Below are positions 11,228 through 22,900 of a stretch of 64,000 bases of DNA, piece after piece. Every line of letters begins with the position of its first letter. The first letter of the stretch is position 1. Source of the stretch: Bugulina stolonifera (Eukaryota > Bryozoa > Gymnolaemata > Cheilostomatida > Bugulidae). Made by a program: the position numbers and the translations under genes. Where the stretch lies: assembly GCA_935421135.1 (NCBI GenBank), contig OW285193.1:10084099-10148098 (forward strand), written 5' to 3'. The notes below the pieces were generated by a model. It saw nothing but the letters and a program-made list of their open reading frames with translations. It searched no databases and had not been told where the DNA came from.

Positions 11228-12709
11228 TCAGGTGTTGTTTGAGGAGTCTGTTGTTGAGGGTTCCGTCTAAAACAAAATCAGCCTCCTTGAATGCAGTTGA
11301 AAGCAAACACAGTTTTTAGTGCTTATGCTTATATACAATGTAATTAATGTTCTAATGGGGTATAGCACTATCAACTTAATGACAGCAACATGTACATGTA
11401 TATAATAAATGATTGTGGCATAGACTAGGCATAAGCAGTCTCGAAGGGCACTGTTATAAAAACTAATCATAACTTAATATTTTTATGCCAATAACTTACG
11501 ATGGGATTGTCTGAAGCTTGTGTAGAAGAAGAGGGGGGAGAGGTGTTGGGAGTTTTTCTTTCACTTGCATGTATCCTAAAATAGTTATACGTAAATTATT
11601 TCAATATTCGTGATCTTTGAAAAAGTTGCTGGCTCAATAAGTATTTTAAACAAATTAAAAATATTACTTACGTGTGAGTCCGTTCCTTAGGATAGTTTAC
11701 TGCTATTTTCCGTTGTATCTATAAACAAAAAAAATACATAGTCAGTGTTCAATTTAACAGTATCTAAAATGGATTATCTAAAAGCAGTTTAACACTTGAT
11801 GCACTAATTACTTCGCCTATCATTTTCAAATTTCACTCTAAAGTGGAAAAAATTTGAAGTGTTACTGTCACTAGTCAATCAGTTATACTGTGAGTGTAAA
11901 ATATAGGATCTTTCCTTCAATTCAACATCTTACTAAAATGCTTTGATAGGAAATAGGCCTTGGTTTTTTGAGGCAGCGAAACTGAACAAGCATGAAATGA
12001 AGTATGATATCATATCTAGATGTATAAGCAGTTATCATTCAAGCACTGCACACATTTTATCTATAGTCAGTAACACAGACTGACCTTTGGGGCCCCTTCT
12101 ACCTTGGTCTCTGTGTCAACTTTGCTGCAAATATATTCATTTACTGCTTTAATAATTGGGGAACTCAACATACTGTATATTATGTAGTTTTTGACCATTA
12201 TATTCTGGCCATGCAGAAACTAACCCAATGTCAATGTTTTATAACTCTAGGCTATTGTACAGCAGAAGTGCAGCTAATCTACTTAAAAATAAACAGAATA
12301 ACAAAGATTGCTATATTATATAACATGGTAACCATTAGTAACACTCTTATTTATCTGATCTCTCATAATGATAGAGTTATAGCATAATTTACAAGCATAA
12401 ACATTACTAACCTGATGTTGCTGGCTCCCTCCTCTTCTGCCTGTGGCACTATTGCCAATTTTCGGTTAGGTTGAAGCTAAAAAGTAAGAAATCAATACTG
12501 AAAAAGGGCGATGCAAAGCATATTTTCATTGAAAAAAAATTTTTGAAATTAAAATCTCCTTACATACAGTACTGTCTTCACAGTGAAGTTTATATAAGCA
12601 TGATGTGATCCCAACATACATGTAAATATACACTACATGTACATGCATATAAACAAAATATCTTTTTGTGAACGTTGCACAGAGATACAAAGATACTTAC
12701 GTTAGCCAT
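11228..12709 (-). CDS. Six-exon gene for a 91-residue hydrophilic protein
   Basis: Reconstructed from splice signals. Minus-strand exons are 12709-12701, 12476-12412, 12124-12085, 11718-11672, 11575-11500 and 11266-11228. All junctions are GT..AG, mostly GTAAGT donors, and the phases (0,2,0,2,0) agree throughout. The joined frame is open from ATG to TGA. The protein begins MANLQPNRKLAIVPQAEEEG, continues with Lys/Glu-rich and basic segments (KIQRKIAVNYPKERTHT), then a Ser/Thr/Pro tail (PNTSPPSSSTQ). There is no signal peptide, membrane segment or cysteine, and it is probably mostly disordered. The first exon carries only three codons behind a 5' UTR that starts near 12770. I do not recognise the family, and the function is unknown. 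The matched phases of five introns make a chance model unlikely. Confidence 0.75.
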
Positions 12710-12779
12710 AATTATTTTAAACTGACTTGACGGTTCTGGCAGGATTGGTTGTTTCCTCACTCATTTATAACCCGGAAGT

Positions 12780-14130
12780 CAAAATAATTATCATACTTAT
12801 TGGCATCTGCTTGATAAGCCCTTTGTTTTCTTTCATTGAATTTATTCATCAATCAGATGATGGTATTGAAGGAATACTCAGACAGACGTATTAGATAATC
12901 ATTCTCCTCTTTAGAATATATCTAGTTGGGTCTCAGTTTGATTTCACGCCAATCTTTTTAATCAGCCTTCATTCACTGCACTAATTGCAGCTGGTAATTA
13001 TTAGCATCACCACTGAGCAGAACTTAGCTAAACACGTTATGATCTAGACAATTTTACTTGCACACCTTGTAATATTATACAATAGCACATGTAATCTAAG
13101 TATTTGTGCAGTTTTTGAGTAACCTTTGTGTAGCAAGTTGGTCGGGAACTTTTTTACATAACGAAAATAGCGATCTGTTTTGTCTTTCACATTTTTGTGT
13201 CATGGAATTACATTACATCACAATCATCCACCTGACTTACATGTATAACTATTATTATTGTGCAAAGTCTTTAGCTTCAAATCTCTGTTTAATTTTTATA
13301 CCTCATACAGATTCGGCTAAAACTTTGCACAAACTTTGCATGTACCGGAAGTCCTATTGTAATGTACTTTCATATCTCTCATATGCAAGCTTCCTTCTCA
13401 TTCATAATTGTGGTCGATGATACAATTGCAATGATGTCTCATAAAATTGAGCAGCCCAATATTTGAAAGACATCAATGATCAAATGCTTTCCTAATTTCA
13501 AAATGCTCCCCGCGGGTAGAGGAGCACCCCTTGGGTAAGGCGTCAATTCAATATATGTAAAACTATGTGTTATACTCTATTCCATGAGTATAACCAAAAT
13601 GCCAACATCTACTGCATGGTAATCTAAGAATATTCCAAGTTTTTTCTAAGTTTTTATTTGCATAACAGTTTTGAAAATACTCTCATGAGGAACTGCGGAA
13701 ATTTGGTTCAGGGGAAGGGCCAGTAGAAAGACAAACTGCAATTGAACTGCAGTTTTATTAGACATGGTGAGAAACTAGAAGTGAAACATTGATAGAAACA
13801 CTTTAAAACTAACTCTTGACTGTAGACACAATCATTGCACAAGAAATCGTGATATATATGTAGGCCTAGAGAACAAAAGATGTTTTACTAATGTCAATTA
13901 TCCTAGTACAGTAAGTTCTAAAGAGCAACTTACAATTTGGAGGGATAACCTTTTCTCATTTCTGATTTACGGGCATACAACATGTGCAGTGAAATGCTAG
14001 CATGTCCCAAGTGTTTGAAATAGCCTCCATCTCCTTTTTCAAAATCTAGCTAAACGACTACTAAACTGCATTGTATTTTTTTTTTGGTCAGCTTTTAATA
14101 TTGGCATACATGTACCACTGGCCAAATAGT
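12780..14130. other. Intergenic, nothing recognised
   Basis: Upstream region of the six-exon gene on the minus strand. A plus-strand frame at 13106-13420 (104 codons) lacks splice context, has no recognisable motif and is taken as chance. No promoter element could be assigned. Confidence 0.5.
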
Positions 14131-14145
14131 ACTCCTGCTGCATTT

Positions 14146-14577
14146 CAGAGGTTCTCAACCTGGGGTAAATGCATTTATACCCCTACAGTACATTTTAGTA
14201 ATCCAAGTGACTTCAGTTACAGAGTATCAATTATGAATTATCAATATCTGTTACTGAACTGAACATCAAACCAATGTGAAAGCCATAAACACCGCAATTG
14301 ATGAAATTTAAAGTAAGTGTTAGGCATAACTATATTAAAGATTAAAGTTTCATGCCATACTCTCATTTATTTACTTGTATAAGTGAAACTTTTCAATAAT
14401 GTATGCATGTACTATTATTATTAATGAGCTAAAGCAATGATATTCTTGATTAAACAAGTTGCTTGAAAAATGTTGGTGGAGTGAGTACCTTAAGGATGAA
14501 TATCCATACATCATCATCACATTTCTCGTTGCTTGACTGCTAAAGGTACATCGACTAAAAAATGGTTGGGATCCCTG
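14146..14577 (+). mobile_element. hAT-like short inverted-repeat element
   Basis: The left end CAGAGGTTCTCAACC and the right end, read inward on the minus strand as CAGGGATCCCAACC, match the usual hAT terminal sequence (CAGGGGTTCTCAACC). Internal sequence such as 'tgtgaaagccataaacac' and 'ttcttgattaaac' recurs in the element at 47.9-48.3 kb. There is no transposase frame, so it is non-autonomous. An 8 bp target duplication is not evident, perhaps through decay. Confidence 0.6.
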
Positions 14578-14579
14578 CG

Positions 14580-15570
14580 ATCCCTAGTGCCCTTACACCA
14601 TCCAAATTCACAATATTTATGTGTTTAAATGGATTCCATGCTCATATCAAGGAGTTGTGTTCTTTGCCCACACTGTCTTTGCCTTAGCTGCATGCAGATA
14701 GCTGATGTACTAGTAGATTGGGGGTATATCTACTAGTTCTATGTGCAGGTCATAGCACACAGTAGGCAGGATTTAAGAAGAGAATCTCCATTGTATTGAT
14801 AACAATATGAAGCTCAATCTATTAAGTGTTGGAGCATCTGGAGCACCATTCACTTGATCATCTTTGTGATAATATATTCCTCTTCAACGTGTAGATATGC
14901 AGGTACCATCCTGTTGACATAATTATTCTTTCAGATATAGATTGTAGCTCTCTCCTAATGTTGAGTATCATAAGCCAACATCATCTCACAATGTTTGGAG
15001 CAGTGAATTCCTACTTAATGTTTGGAAATCATGCTAGCTTTAAAAGCTGTGTAAAAAGTTTCTCACCAAGTAACATTAAGCATTGGTGTGAAGTGTCATA
15101 AGTCTTATAGTGCACAATGGTCCACAGGCTATAAGCTTTGATCCAACCAAATAGTAGGCAACATAATTATTTGAATTGAGATTACCCTCAATCTTCTGCA
15201 TCATAGGATTTTCTTCCCCTGGCACTCCCTTTTTTGCCATTCCTTGATGAAATTTCTCAACCCCAGCCTATATACATTGTATCTTCTACATTACATTCTA
15301 TACAACACAGTAAACTCCAATTCGATCCTCTCTGTATCTAGTCAATGTAAGACGTACCATAACTCTGTGAGAGAGCCAATAGCTGAGATTGTACATGTGC
15401 ATAAATACGGTAGTATCAGTACAGGCATAACTATATTACATTATTTACATGCTGTTGGAATCTTTCATCTTAGTAATTATTTGTCGGCAGCCTCACCAAA
15501 TTATAAAACTTAGATATGACAGGATGTGCAACTATAGAACACAACACATCCTGCATTTTTTTGTTTTATT
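14580..15570. other. Intergenic, nothing recognised
   Basis: Nothing supports a gene. A plus-strand frame at 15244-15513 (89 codons) has no splice or family support. Confidence 0.45.
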
Positions 15571-15576
15571 TAACAT

Positions 15577-17232
15577 AGGATACCAGATTATGAAGCTTGA
15601 TAAATGAACCTGGCAGCTTCTTTATAGATTTGAAGTCAGTTGTTGGCATATTATAATAATTATTCATTAGTGCATATGTGGAGAGCTAATCTTCTAATTT
15701 CCATAGTTGGAAAATGCACGCCTAATCCAATACAAAGCTACTATCAATCTCTACAAAGTCTACATTCATCAAAATAAAAAGAACCCTCCACTAATGTATT
15801 GGTAGAGTGAACACGTACAACTTTAAAATGGCAAAAAGTTTTATAAATTGATAAAATGCACCATGGTTAGAATGTCCTCAGTGCATCATGTTCAGGCTTT
15901 ATAAATTTCCAAACTTCATTTACCAATGCAGTAGCCTATGCACAGTCACCACAATATAGGTTCTACATGTAAGTTAAGAACCACAATTCTACATGTAATT
16001 GGTCATCTGTGTGACTATTCATTTGAGGTGAATTGCTAATAGCTAAAAGCACACGCATTTTATGTAGCATATTTTTAAAATGAAAACATATATTGTGTGA
16101 TTTATTTGGTATCAAGTACATTCTTTTCTTCAAATCTGAGGCTTGACATAATTAGCAATAATCTGGATAGGCAGGTGCAGTTGTGGAATAATAGCTTGCA
16201 GGTACATGTATGTCATACTATATTATTGTGGCATCACTTGATTGGGTATAATACAGTTGACGGTATTTCTCTTGCAAAAATTCTGTGTTGCTTTATTACT
16301 AGTAACTTTTACAATGTGAATCCTAAGTTTATTTATCATAGGATGCCAGATTATGAAGCATGATAAATGAACCTGGCAGCTTCTTCATAGATTTGAAGTC
16401 GGTTGTTGGCATATTATAATAAGTATTCATTAGTGCATTTGTGGAAAGTTAATTTTCTAATTTCCATAGTTGGAGAATGCACAGTTAATCTAACGTAACC
16501 AGTCTGGGTTCTCAATCACCAATAGTTGTGCTTATATATTAACATAAGACTACTATTCTTCCATGTTTGTATTGTGAAAGACCTGCTAGCCTATGAAAAC
16601 AATGCTAGTTTCAATCTCCACAAAGTCTACATTCATCAAAATAAAAGGAATTCTTCAATTAGTTGTTGGTAGAGTGAACACGTAGGCTACAGCTCTCAAA
16701 TGGGAAAAAATTTTATAGAATGAACGTCAAGTTTTTAATGCCCCCCCGGAATTAATAAAATATAACATAGTTAGAATGTCCTCAGTGCATCATTTTCAGG
16801 CTTTATAAATTTCCAAACTTTATTTACCAATGCAGTAGCCTATACACAGTCACCACAATATAGGTTTTACATGTAAGTTAAGAATCACAATTCTACATGT
16901 AGTTGGTCATCTGTGTAACTATGTATTTCAGATGAATTTACATAATAAAAACTATCACTAAGATAGTGATGTATATTTGGATGTCTTTCTCCAAGAAACT
17001 TTAAATAGCTAAAAGTACACGCTTTTCATGTAGTATATTCAGATGACAGGTTATTTTGTGTGATTTAATCAGTATTAAGTGCATTCTTTTCTTCAGATCT
17101 GAGACTTGACATGATTAGCAGTAATCTTGAGACGCAGGTGCAGCTGTGCAATAATAACTTGCAGGTACACCATACTCTATTATTATGGCATTGCTTGATT
17201 GGTTATAATACAGTTGATGATTTTTCTCTTTA
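15577..17232 (+). repeat. Tandem duplication carrying an exon-like segment
   Basis: Copy 1 (about 15577-16275) and copy 2 (about 16338-17232) share long stretches such as 'aaatgaacctggcagcttct' and 'accacaatatagg'. Copy 2 has extra internal sequence. Each copy holds a segment that ends at the donor TTGCAG then GTAC (16201 and 17164). Copy 2 reads LRLDMISSNLETQVQLCNNN after the acceptor TTTTCTTCAG at 17096. Copy 1 keeps the frame (LRLDIISNNLDRQVQLWNNS), but its acceptor reads CTTCAA, so it cannot splice there. The segment has a coiled-coil-like pattern. Confidence 0.6.
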
Positions 17233-17666
17233 GGTAATACTATTTCTTCCATATCACAATATTGCTTTCAAATGATGGACAAGTTTTACCTGGGATTGTG
17301 TGAAGTACAGTTTGCGTGATTATTGTGAAAGGTGGGGAAAGAATGTTACGCAATAATTTGAACCAATTATATTGCACTATGCTGTGACAGCTAGCAGTAA
17401 ACTATTATAGAGCAGTTATACCTGAGAACCTCAGCACAATATCAGTCTTGCCGACATACTTGTACATTGTAGATGTGGTGCCATGAGTCTGTACTAGAGA
17501 GGACCCAAATAACAGGTTGGTATTCTATGATATATTCTGTACCAATGAACAATATAGAACCATAATATTTCTATCATGCCTGAATAATTATTTTGAAATT
17601 TTACTATAGAGTATGGAAATATTTGTTTTTTCGGTTATAGTAATTGTTTATTGTATGCGGTTTCAG

Positions 17667-18877
17667 ATCGTATCATTGGATGGTTCAGAGTTTCTTTGTA
17701 TAATACTCAGCAGCAAGATTCAAAGAATCGCAACCAAGGTAAGACAGAATGTTAATAAAATTAATTTTATTTCTGCACTTGGAAAAAATTCTATACAGGT
17801 AAGCCTGAATCTAAGCTTCCCTTTCCCGTCTGAATTAAAGAAGTGTAATATATGATCTGTGATTTTCTTTGAATTTGATAGTTTTACATTGAGAATGATA
17901 AACAGAGGCGTTAGTTTGCATAGAACATGATCTATTTTGAACTGATATATTTTACTAAATGGATTCCTATGATGCTAACTTTTGAAAAGCATGTTGCATG
18001 TATGTGAGCTTGTTAGCCAGCACAGCTACTAATTTGAGCTATTTTACACAGTGAATATATTTTATAATTTTATAGTATGACCAATCATGTTGAGAGTTGT
18101 AGCAGTGTTTAACTATAAAATTACTTGTAGTAGGATCTGCAGAGTTAGTGGCACCAACATCCAGCATTCTAAAGTCCTTTGCTGTCGGAAATCATCTCTG
18201 ACACTAAAACACAGTTGGCCAACTGTGACCAAAACTCACCATCATTCAACACCATCCGTTCATACATGTTTTCTCCAATGCAAGAAATGGTATGTTTAGA
18301 ATGTCATATGATAGATATATAATGGTAAAATATATTTTACTGTGCACACCTTCAGATTGTATAATATGGTGTATATTCTTACTATCGAAGCTGTGAGCAG
18401 CGATTGACATAACATACATAGTTACGTGCAAATATAAACAATAAGAAAAATTATATCAGCTGGATCTGTTAATGAGAGCACAAATTCTACAATTTCCCTA
18501 TCTGTGTGACATCAAACAGTCATATTTAAATAAGGCTCAGTCCAACAATTACCCAAATATTATTTCACAGAATGTAGATTTATTACAAGAGTGTAATATT
18601 ATTATTTTGTTGTTTCTTTTGGAGTTTGAATTGGCTGGCAAACCGTTATCAGAACTAATGTGTGCTGACCTGAGAGAAAGAATTGAGCTGATGAGTGGGA
18701 AGTGTGCAGACGAAAGGGGAAGCTTGGAGTGGGATATTTTGTAAGTATAGCGCCATTTTGATTGTAATTGTGTTTGTTGAATTCAGATTTGGTACAGTAG
18801 GCAATCTTGGCGAAGATAAAGCGTATCAAAATATGAGCAATGTTATTCTAGAAATATCTTTAGATATCATCATCTAG
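17667..18877 (+). CDS. ABRAXAS/FAM175-like gene, partial or decaying
   Basis: ABRAXAS proteins are MPN-domain scaffolds of the BRCC36 Lys63-deubiquitinase complexes (nuclear BRCA1-A or cytoplasmic BRISC). Exon 17667-17738 has a good acceptor and donor and reads RIIGWFRVSLYNTQQQ, close to the family motif GWYRFRRNTQQQ. Exon-like 18143-18289 has an open frame ending THHHSTPSVHTCFLQ, comparable to the family NNSTHALEYVLF strand. Segment 18460-18740 reads PYLCDIKQSYLNKAQ, then NVDLLQE and 32 residues on ELMCADLRERIELM, matching the spacing of the family's TDFF...VCADVEKSERVV region, and ends at GTAAGT. A last exon 18787-18877 joins in phase and ends in TAG. Problems: the phases of the first two segments do not join, and the MPN N-terminus was not found. 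An unseen exon, a frameshift or a pseudogene would each explain this. Assignment is by motif memory only. Confidence 0.42.
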
Positions 18878-18879
18878 TA

Positions 18880-21070
18880 CTACTAAAAAAATTCCTCTTT
18901 CTTGCCAAAGAACACATTAAAGCAGGCTTCCACATCAGTTTTTGCATTCTCTTGTCGGTCTAGACCTTCAGGCTAAACCTCACAAAGTTGCTTTTTGTCA
19001 ACGTCACATTGTGAAGAAATTGCCATGATAATTTGATGCATTGTGATGAATTTGATCATGCTTCTGGCTATTGTCATGTCCTGCCCTATATTTAACTAGC
19101 TTTTCCAATCATTTATTTGGAAAAAAGCACAAATGTTCTCATCAATCAGCCACCCAAGAAAGATGAAACACACGTGATTACAAAAATCTGTACTAAACGG
19201 TATAATTGATTCATTCCGATCCCACTTCTGCACAAACTTCTTTTAATAAACTAGTAAACTCATCATTCAGTAAAATGTTTTACAGCTGGTAAATAGGTGA
19301 GATGAACGAAAATATTAAACAGCTAAACTTTGAAAATTATTATTAGTGAAATAGTATCTCAGGCACTCAACAATATACTCTTCACTCTTGTTACTCTGTC
19401 TTCTCTTAAGATTCTGAGACCCCAATCCCAATTGCCAATTCTCAATTTATTCTCTGACTCATTTTGTTTTCACCAACTTGCATAATGCTACTGATTAGCA
19501 TCACTAAAATTTAAACCTGTTTTAAATTCAAGATCTAGAGTTAAAATTATGTTCATTATTATTGCTTTAATTTGAAGTTATTTCTTAGACGCCAAATAAG
19601 CATTCCTTCTATCTATAAGTTTGTTGGCTAATTTTAAATTAGATTTTCAAGGCCTGGTAAATTTTCATCTGGAAAGTCGTTTGCTAAATAATTTCACTTT
19701 GTGTTAACTTTCTTCACCTGAATAGGTCAAAACTGCTCTTTAACAAATGAAAAGCTTTTTCTCTTTTTACACATGTATTATTTGTGTTTGCATACCGAGT
19801 TCTGCTGGAGGTCTCTCTTAGTTGACAAACCTGCTTCCAACCACAGAAATACTTAGTGGAATGTTTTCATGGTACACTGCAACATTCCAGTCTCATCTTG
19901 GCTGCAATTAACCAAGCTATAATAGTGCAGGTTCCCCATTGCTTAAACCATTGGAGTATGCCGCATGAAGCTGCTAAATTTCCACGCATTCAATTTTTAG
20001 TCTATGACACTTCATCTCCCAGTTTATTGAAATGCGAATTTAGGATTGCATAATAAATGCCAGTCAGCTGTTCTGTCTACACTGATTTCATCAGATTGCG
20101 TAAAGGGTTTAGTCAATCTGCAATTGTTTTATTAATGTTCCCTCTAGTTTTTGGCTTCTACAAATTTATGCCATTGCAAAGTTAGTTATAAACATCATCT
20201 GATTGTTTTGCCTTATGTTGGATATTTACTTTCCCTCTTTTTTGGAAATTATTGAAAATAGAATAACTTCAGTAGGCTTGTGCAGAATTGTCTCATTGCT
20301 TCAGATCAAATTGAAAAATATCTCATTTGAGCATACAATGCATGACGCTATCAAATTCACAAAGTCATTATCTTGAAGATGGGGTTGAAGAGAGAATAAC
20401 CTTATCAGCATAATATTCCAGACTTTCAAAGTATTTAATTGAAGTAGCTAAGTGCATCGCACACAACATCTAAGTCTTCAATCCAATAAATTCATATGGT
20501 TGTGGGTTATTGTCAACAGGTAATTGTATGCTGCCACTCAGCACTTGCATTAACAGACATTTTGAGTGCAGTGTTGACATTTCAAGCCAATATGCAATTA
20601 GTTTTTCTAGACGACAAATTGTAAAATAGTCAATAGCAACTCAGAAACCTCATCAACTTATTTATTGAATGTGATTGCTCCCTATTATGTGTATGCGCAC
20701 AATATGCTAACCATAGTGATTTTTGACGTTTTCCTCAAATAACTAAAAGGTTTTATCATTCCTTTGATCGAACACTTTTAAATGATTTCCACAGCTAGCT
20801 AAGCTGCTGCAGTTCAATTCAATTCATCAAACTTCAAGCTTGAATGTGCGAATTTGTCTCTGTCCATACTGTCTAATTCAAGCAAATTTTCTCCATGTCT
20901 CAATTTGTTTTAAAGAAGCTAATTTACGTTTTATCCAGTACATAAGCAATAGAGAGAACAATGCAACTTACTGTCAATAAATTTATGAGTAATAACTGAT
21001 GTATAGGAAGTAGTTAAACTTAATTCTATTATATACAATATATAAGTATACTGTATATTCTCAATAATGC
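18880..21070. other. Gene-poor stretch with degenerate coding-like text
   Basis: No intact gene. The minus strand has several short open stretches that read like decayed protein (for example near 19860-20050 and 20450-20640), interrupted by stops. They could be the body of the transposase whose acidic tail is read at 21075-21364, or another dead element. The orientation and family could not be settled. Confidence 0.35.
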
Positions 21071-21074
21071 GCAG

Positions 21075-21364
21075 TCACATTTGGTTTGTGCAACTATCAC
21101 AATATAGGCATTCAACATCGGAAGCCTTCCCACTCTCCTCTGTTGGTTTAATTTCACCTGGTGGGCCAGTATCAGTGTCATGATCAGTCTCACTCTCATC
21201 CAACTAACATGACTCACTATTAGTGTCATAATCAGTTACACTCTACTCCTACTAAGATGAGTCACTATTAGTGTTATAATCTGTCTCACTCTTCTTCAAC
21301 TCAGATGACTCACTATCAGTCTCATGATCAGTCTCACTCTCCTCCAACTCATATGACTAACTGT
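21075..21364 (-). pseudogene. Relic of a pogo-type transposase C-terminus
   Basis: The minus strand reads an imperfect 16-residue acidic repeat (consensus SESSELEESETDHDTD, with several stops), then DTGPPGEIKPTEESGKASDV and ECLYCDSC before TGA. Pogo/Tigger/Jerky-type DDE transposases commonly end in an Asp/Ser/Glu-rich stretch followed by a CxxC zinc-binding tail, and that is the basis for the call. Only the start of the finger is present and stops break the repeat, so this is a dead fragment. A farther acidic scrap (ESESDSGIEYLG) lies upstream at about 21455-21510. No DDE catalytic core was found. Confidence 0.4.
21173..21364. repeat. 48 bp minisatellite, four copies
   Basis: Four consecutive 48 bp units, each containing GTCTCACTCT or a variant, followed about 20 bp on by ATGACTCACTAT or a variant. 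The unit is a multiple of three, consistent with amplification inside a former coding sequence (the acidic repeat on the minus strand). Confidence 0.8.
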
Positions 21365-21369
21365 CAGTG

Positions 21370-22900
21370 TTATCAATTAATACTACAGATTACATACAAT
21401 GCACATGCTGTATATTCACACCTGAGTATAAATTTGCATACCCATACAGTCAATGCCTGACAATATGACCTAGATACTCAATACCCGAATCTGATTCACT
21501 TTCAAGATTGTTCTCAAGGTTTTATAAGATTGTTCATGAACTTCTTTCCTTGTCCCTATTTCTCATCAAAGAGAGTCTCCTCAATGTGGGAATGTTAACT
21601 TACATATATCCAGCACAAGTAGACTGCTGAAAATGCTCTATGGTGGTGTCTGAAGTCAAAATGTGAAAATTTATTTAAAATTGTTTACTTGGGTTTACAG
21701 CTTTGTCTCAGTCCTTCTTGTTGCAATTACCATTAATCTATGATCAACAAAATAGCATGGAGTTCTTAATTTGTAGTTACAGAAATTACAAGACTGTGCA
21801 GAAGCTTATTTTCATTTTCTATAGTGTTTAATTTACATGAGTTGCAAGTCTGCCTACAACACAATAACAGGTGGTGTTGAAATAATTAGGATGTTTGTTG
21901 AGCATCTAGCAGTAAAACCATACAACCATAAATTATACGCTGTTTCAGATGAGTGAAAGCTTGTGTTTGTAAGAATAGACAATCAACTCAATAAGTAATT
22001 AGTTATACCAGAAATCTGGAGGACTTGGATGTTAGAGAGGAAAACCTTACAATTAATTTAATTAGCATACAGGTGTTATAACAGCATCACGTAATTAAAT
22101 AAATTATATGCAAAAGTGTGTCTGATTACTATTGGACTACCACGGGTCCCAGTTTTAATCAATACCTTCCCGCTTGTTTTAATATTATCAAAAGCTACAC
22201 AAGCAAATTAAAAACCAGAGTCCTGCTGACTTGAACCTACTAGCTACCTCATTGACTGGTATGCTGACTGACTACAAAAGCCTCATCCAGGGTTTACAAT
22301 TGTATTTGTAGAAAAAATATTCTCCACTCATTTTCTGTTTTCCAACTTGTCCAGATCGATTTCATGTGGAATTTTTCCACCAAAATCTTTGCATTCTAGA
22401 AACATGAAGCAGTTTATTTCAGAAGTCATGATTGACTCCTTATGTTATGGCTGTCCCAGGCTGGCTGGATGGTATTTAAATAAGTTTTCCATGCAATATT
22501 CTATCACAAAAGAGTTAGCGGAGAGATATCATTACTTTTCAGTTCTGTCACTCAAGAGCAGATCCTACTGTTTTGCCCTAGTTTTATGCAGGAACAGTTT
22601 TCAGTTCTGCTAAGATATTCAATTCACACACAACAACAGGGAGGGACACAAACTGATTATATGCCAAGTTTCTGGAGATGAAACAGGTTCATTGTATCAA
22701 AATATTTACATCAATGCTATAATCTCTAGTTACACGGTTGTATAAAACACCTGTTTTCAAAATTTATGGTTGAAAACGAAAAATATAAGAAAACGTGAAA
22801 GGATAATTGCACAAAGCAACATTATCAAATTGCATTTCAGCATAATAAAAGTACACATTAATATATTAAAGCGATAACAGCATTAATAGCATTAATAATT
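21370..22900. other. Intergenic, nothing recognised
   Basis: AT-rich sequence with a minor array-like motif near 22370 ('tttttccaccaaaatctttgc'), suggesting array debris. No gene. Confidence 0.45.

Noticed and set aside
13106..13420. 104-codon plus-strand frame as a gene.
   Set aside because: It has no motif, no splice or start context, and composition typical of AT-rich chance frames.
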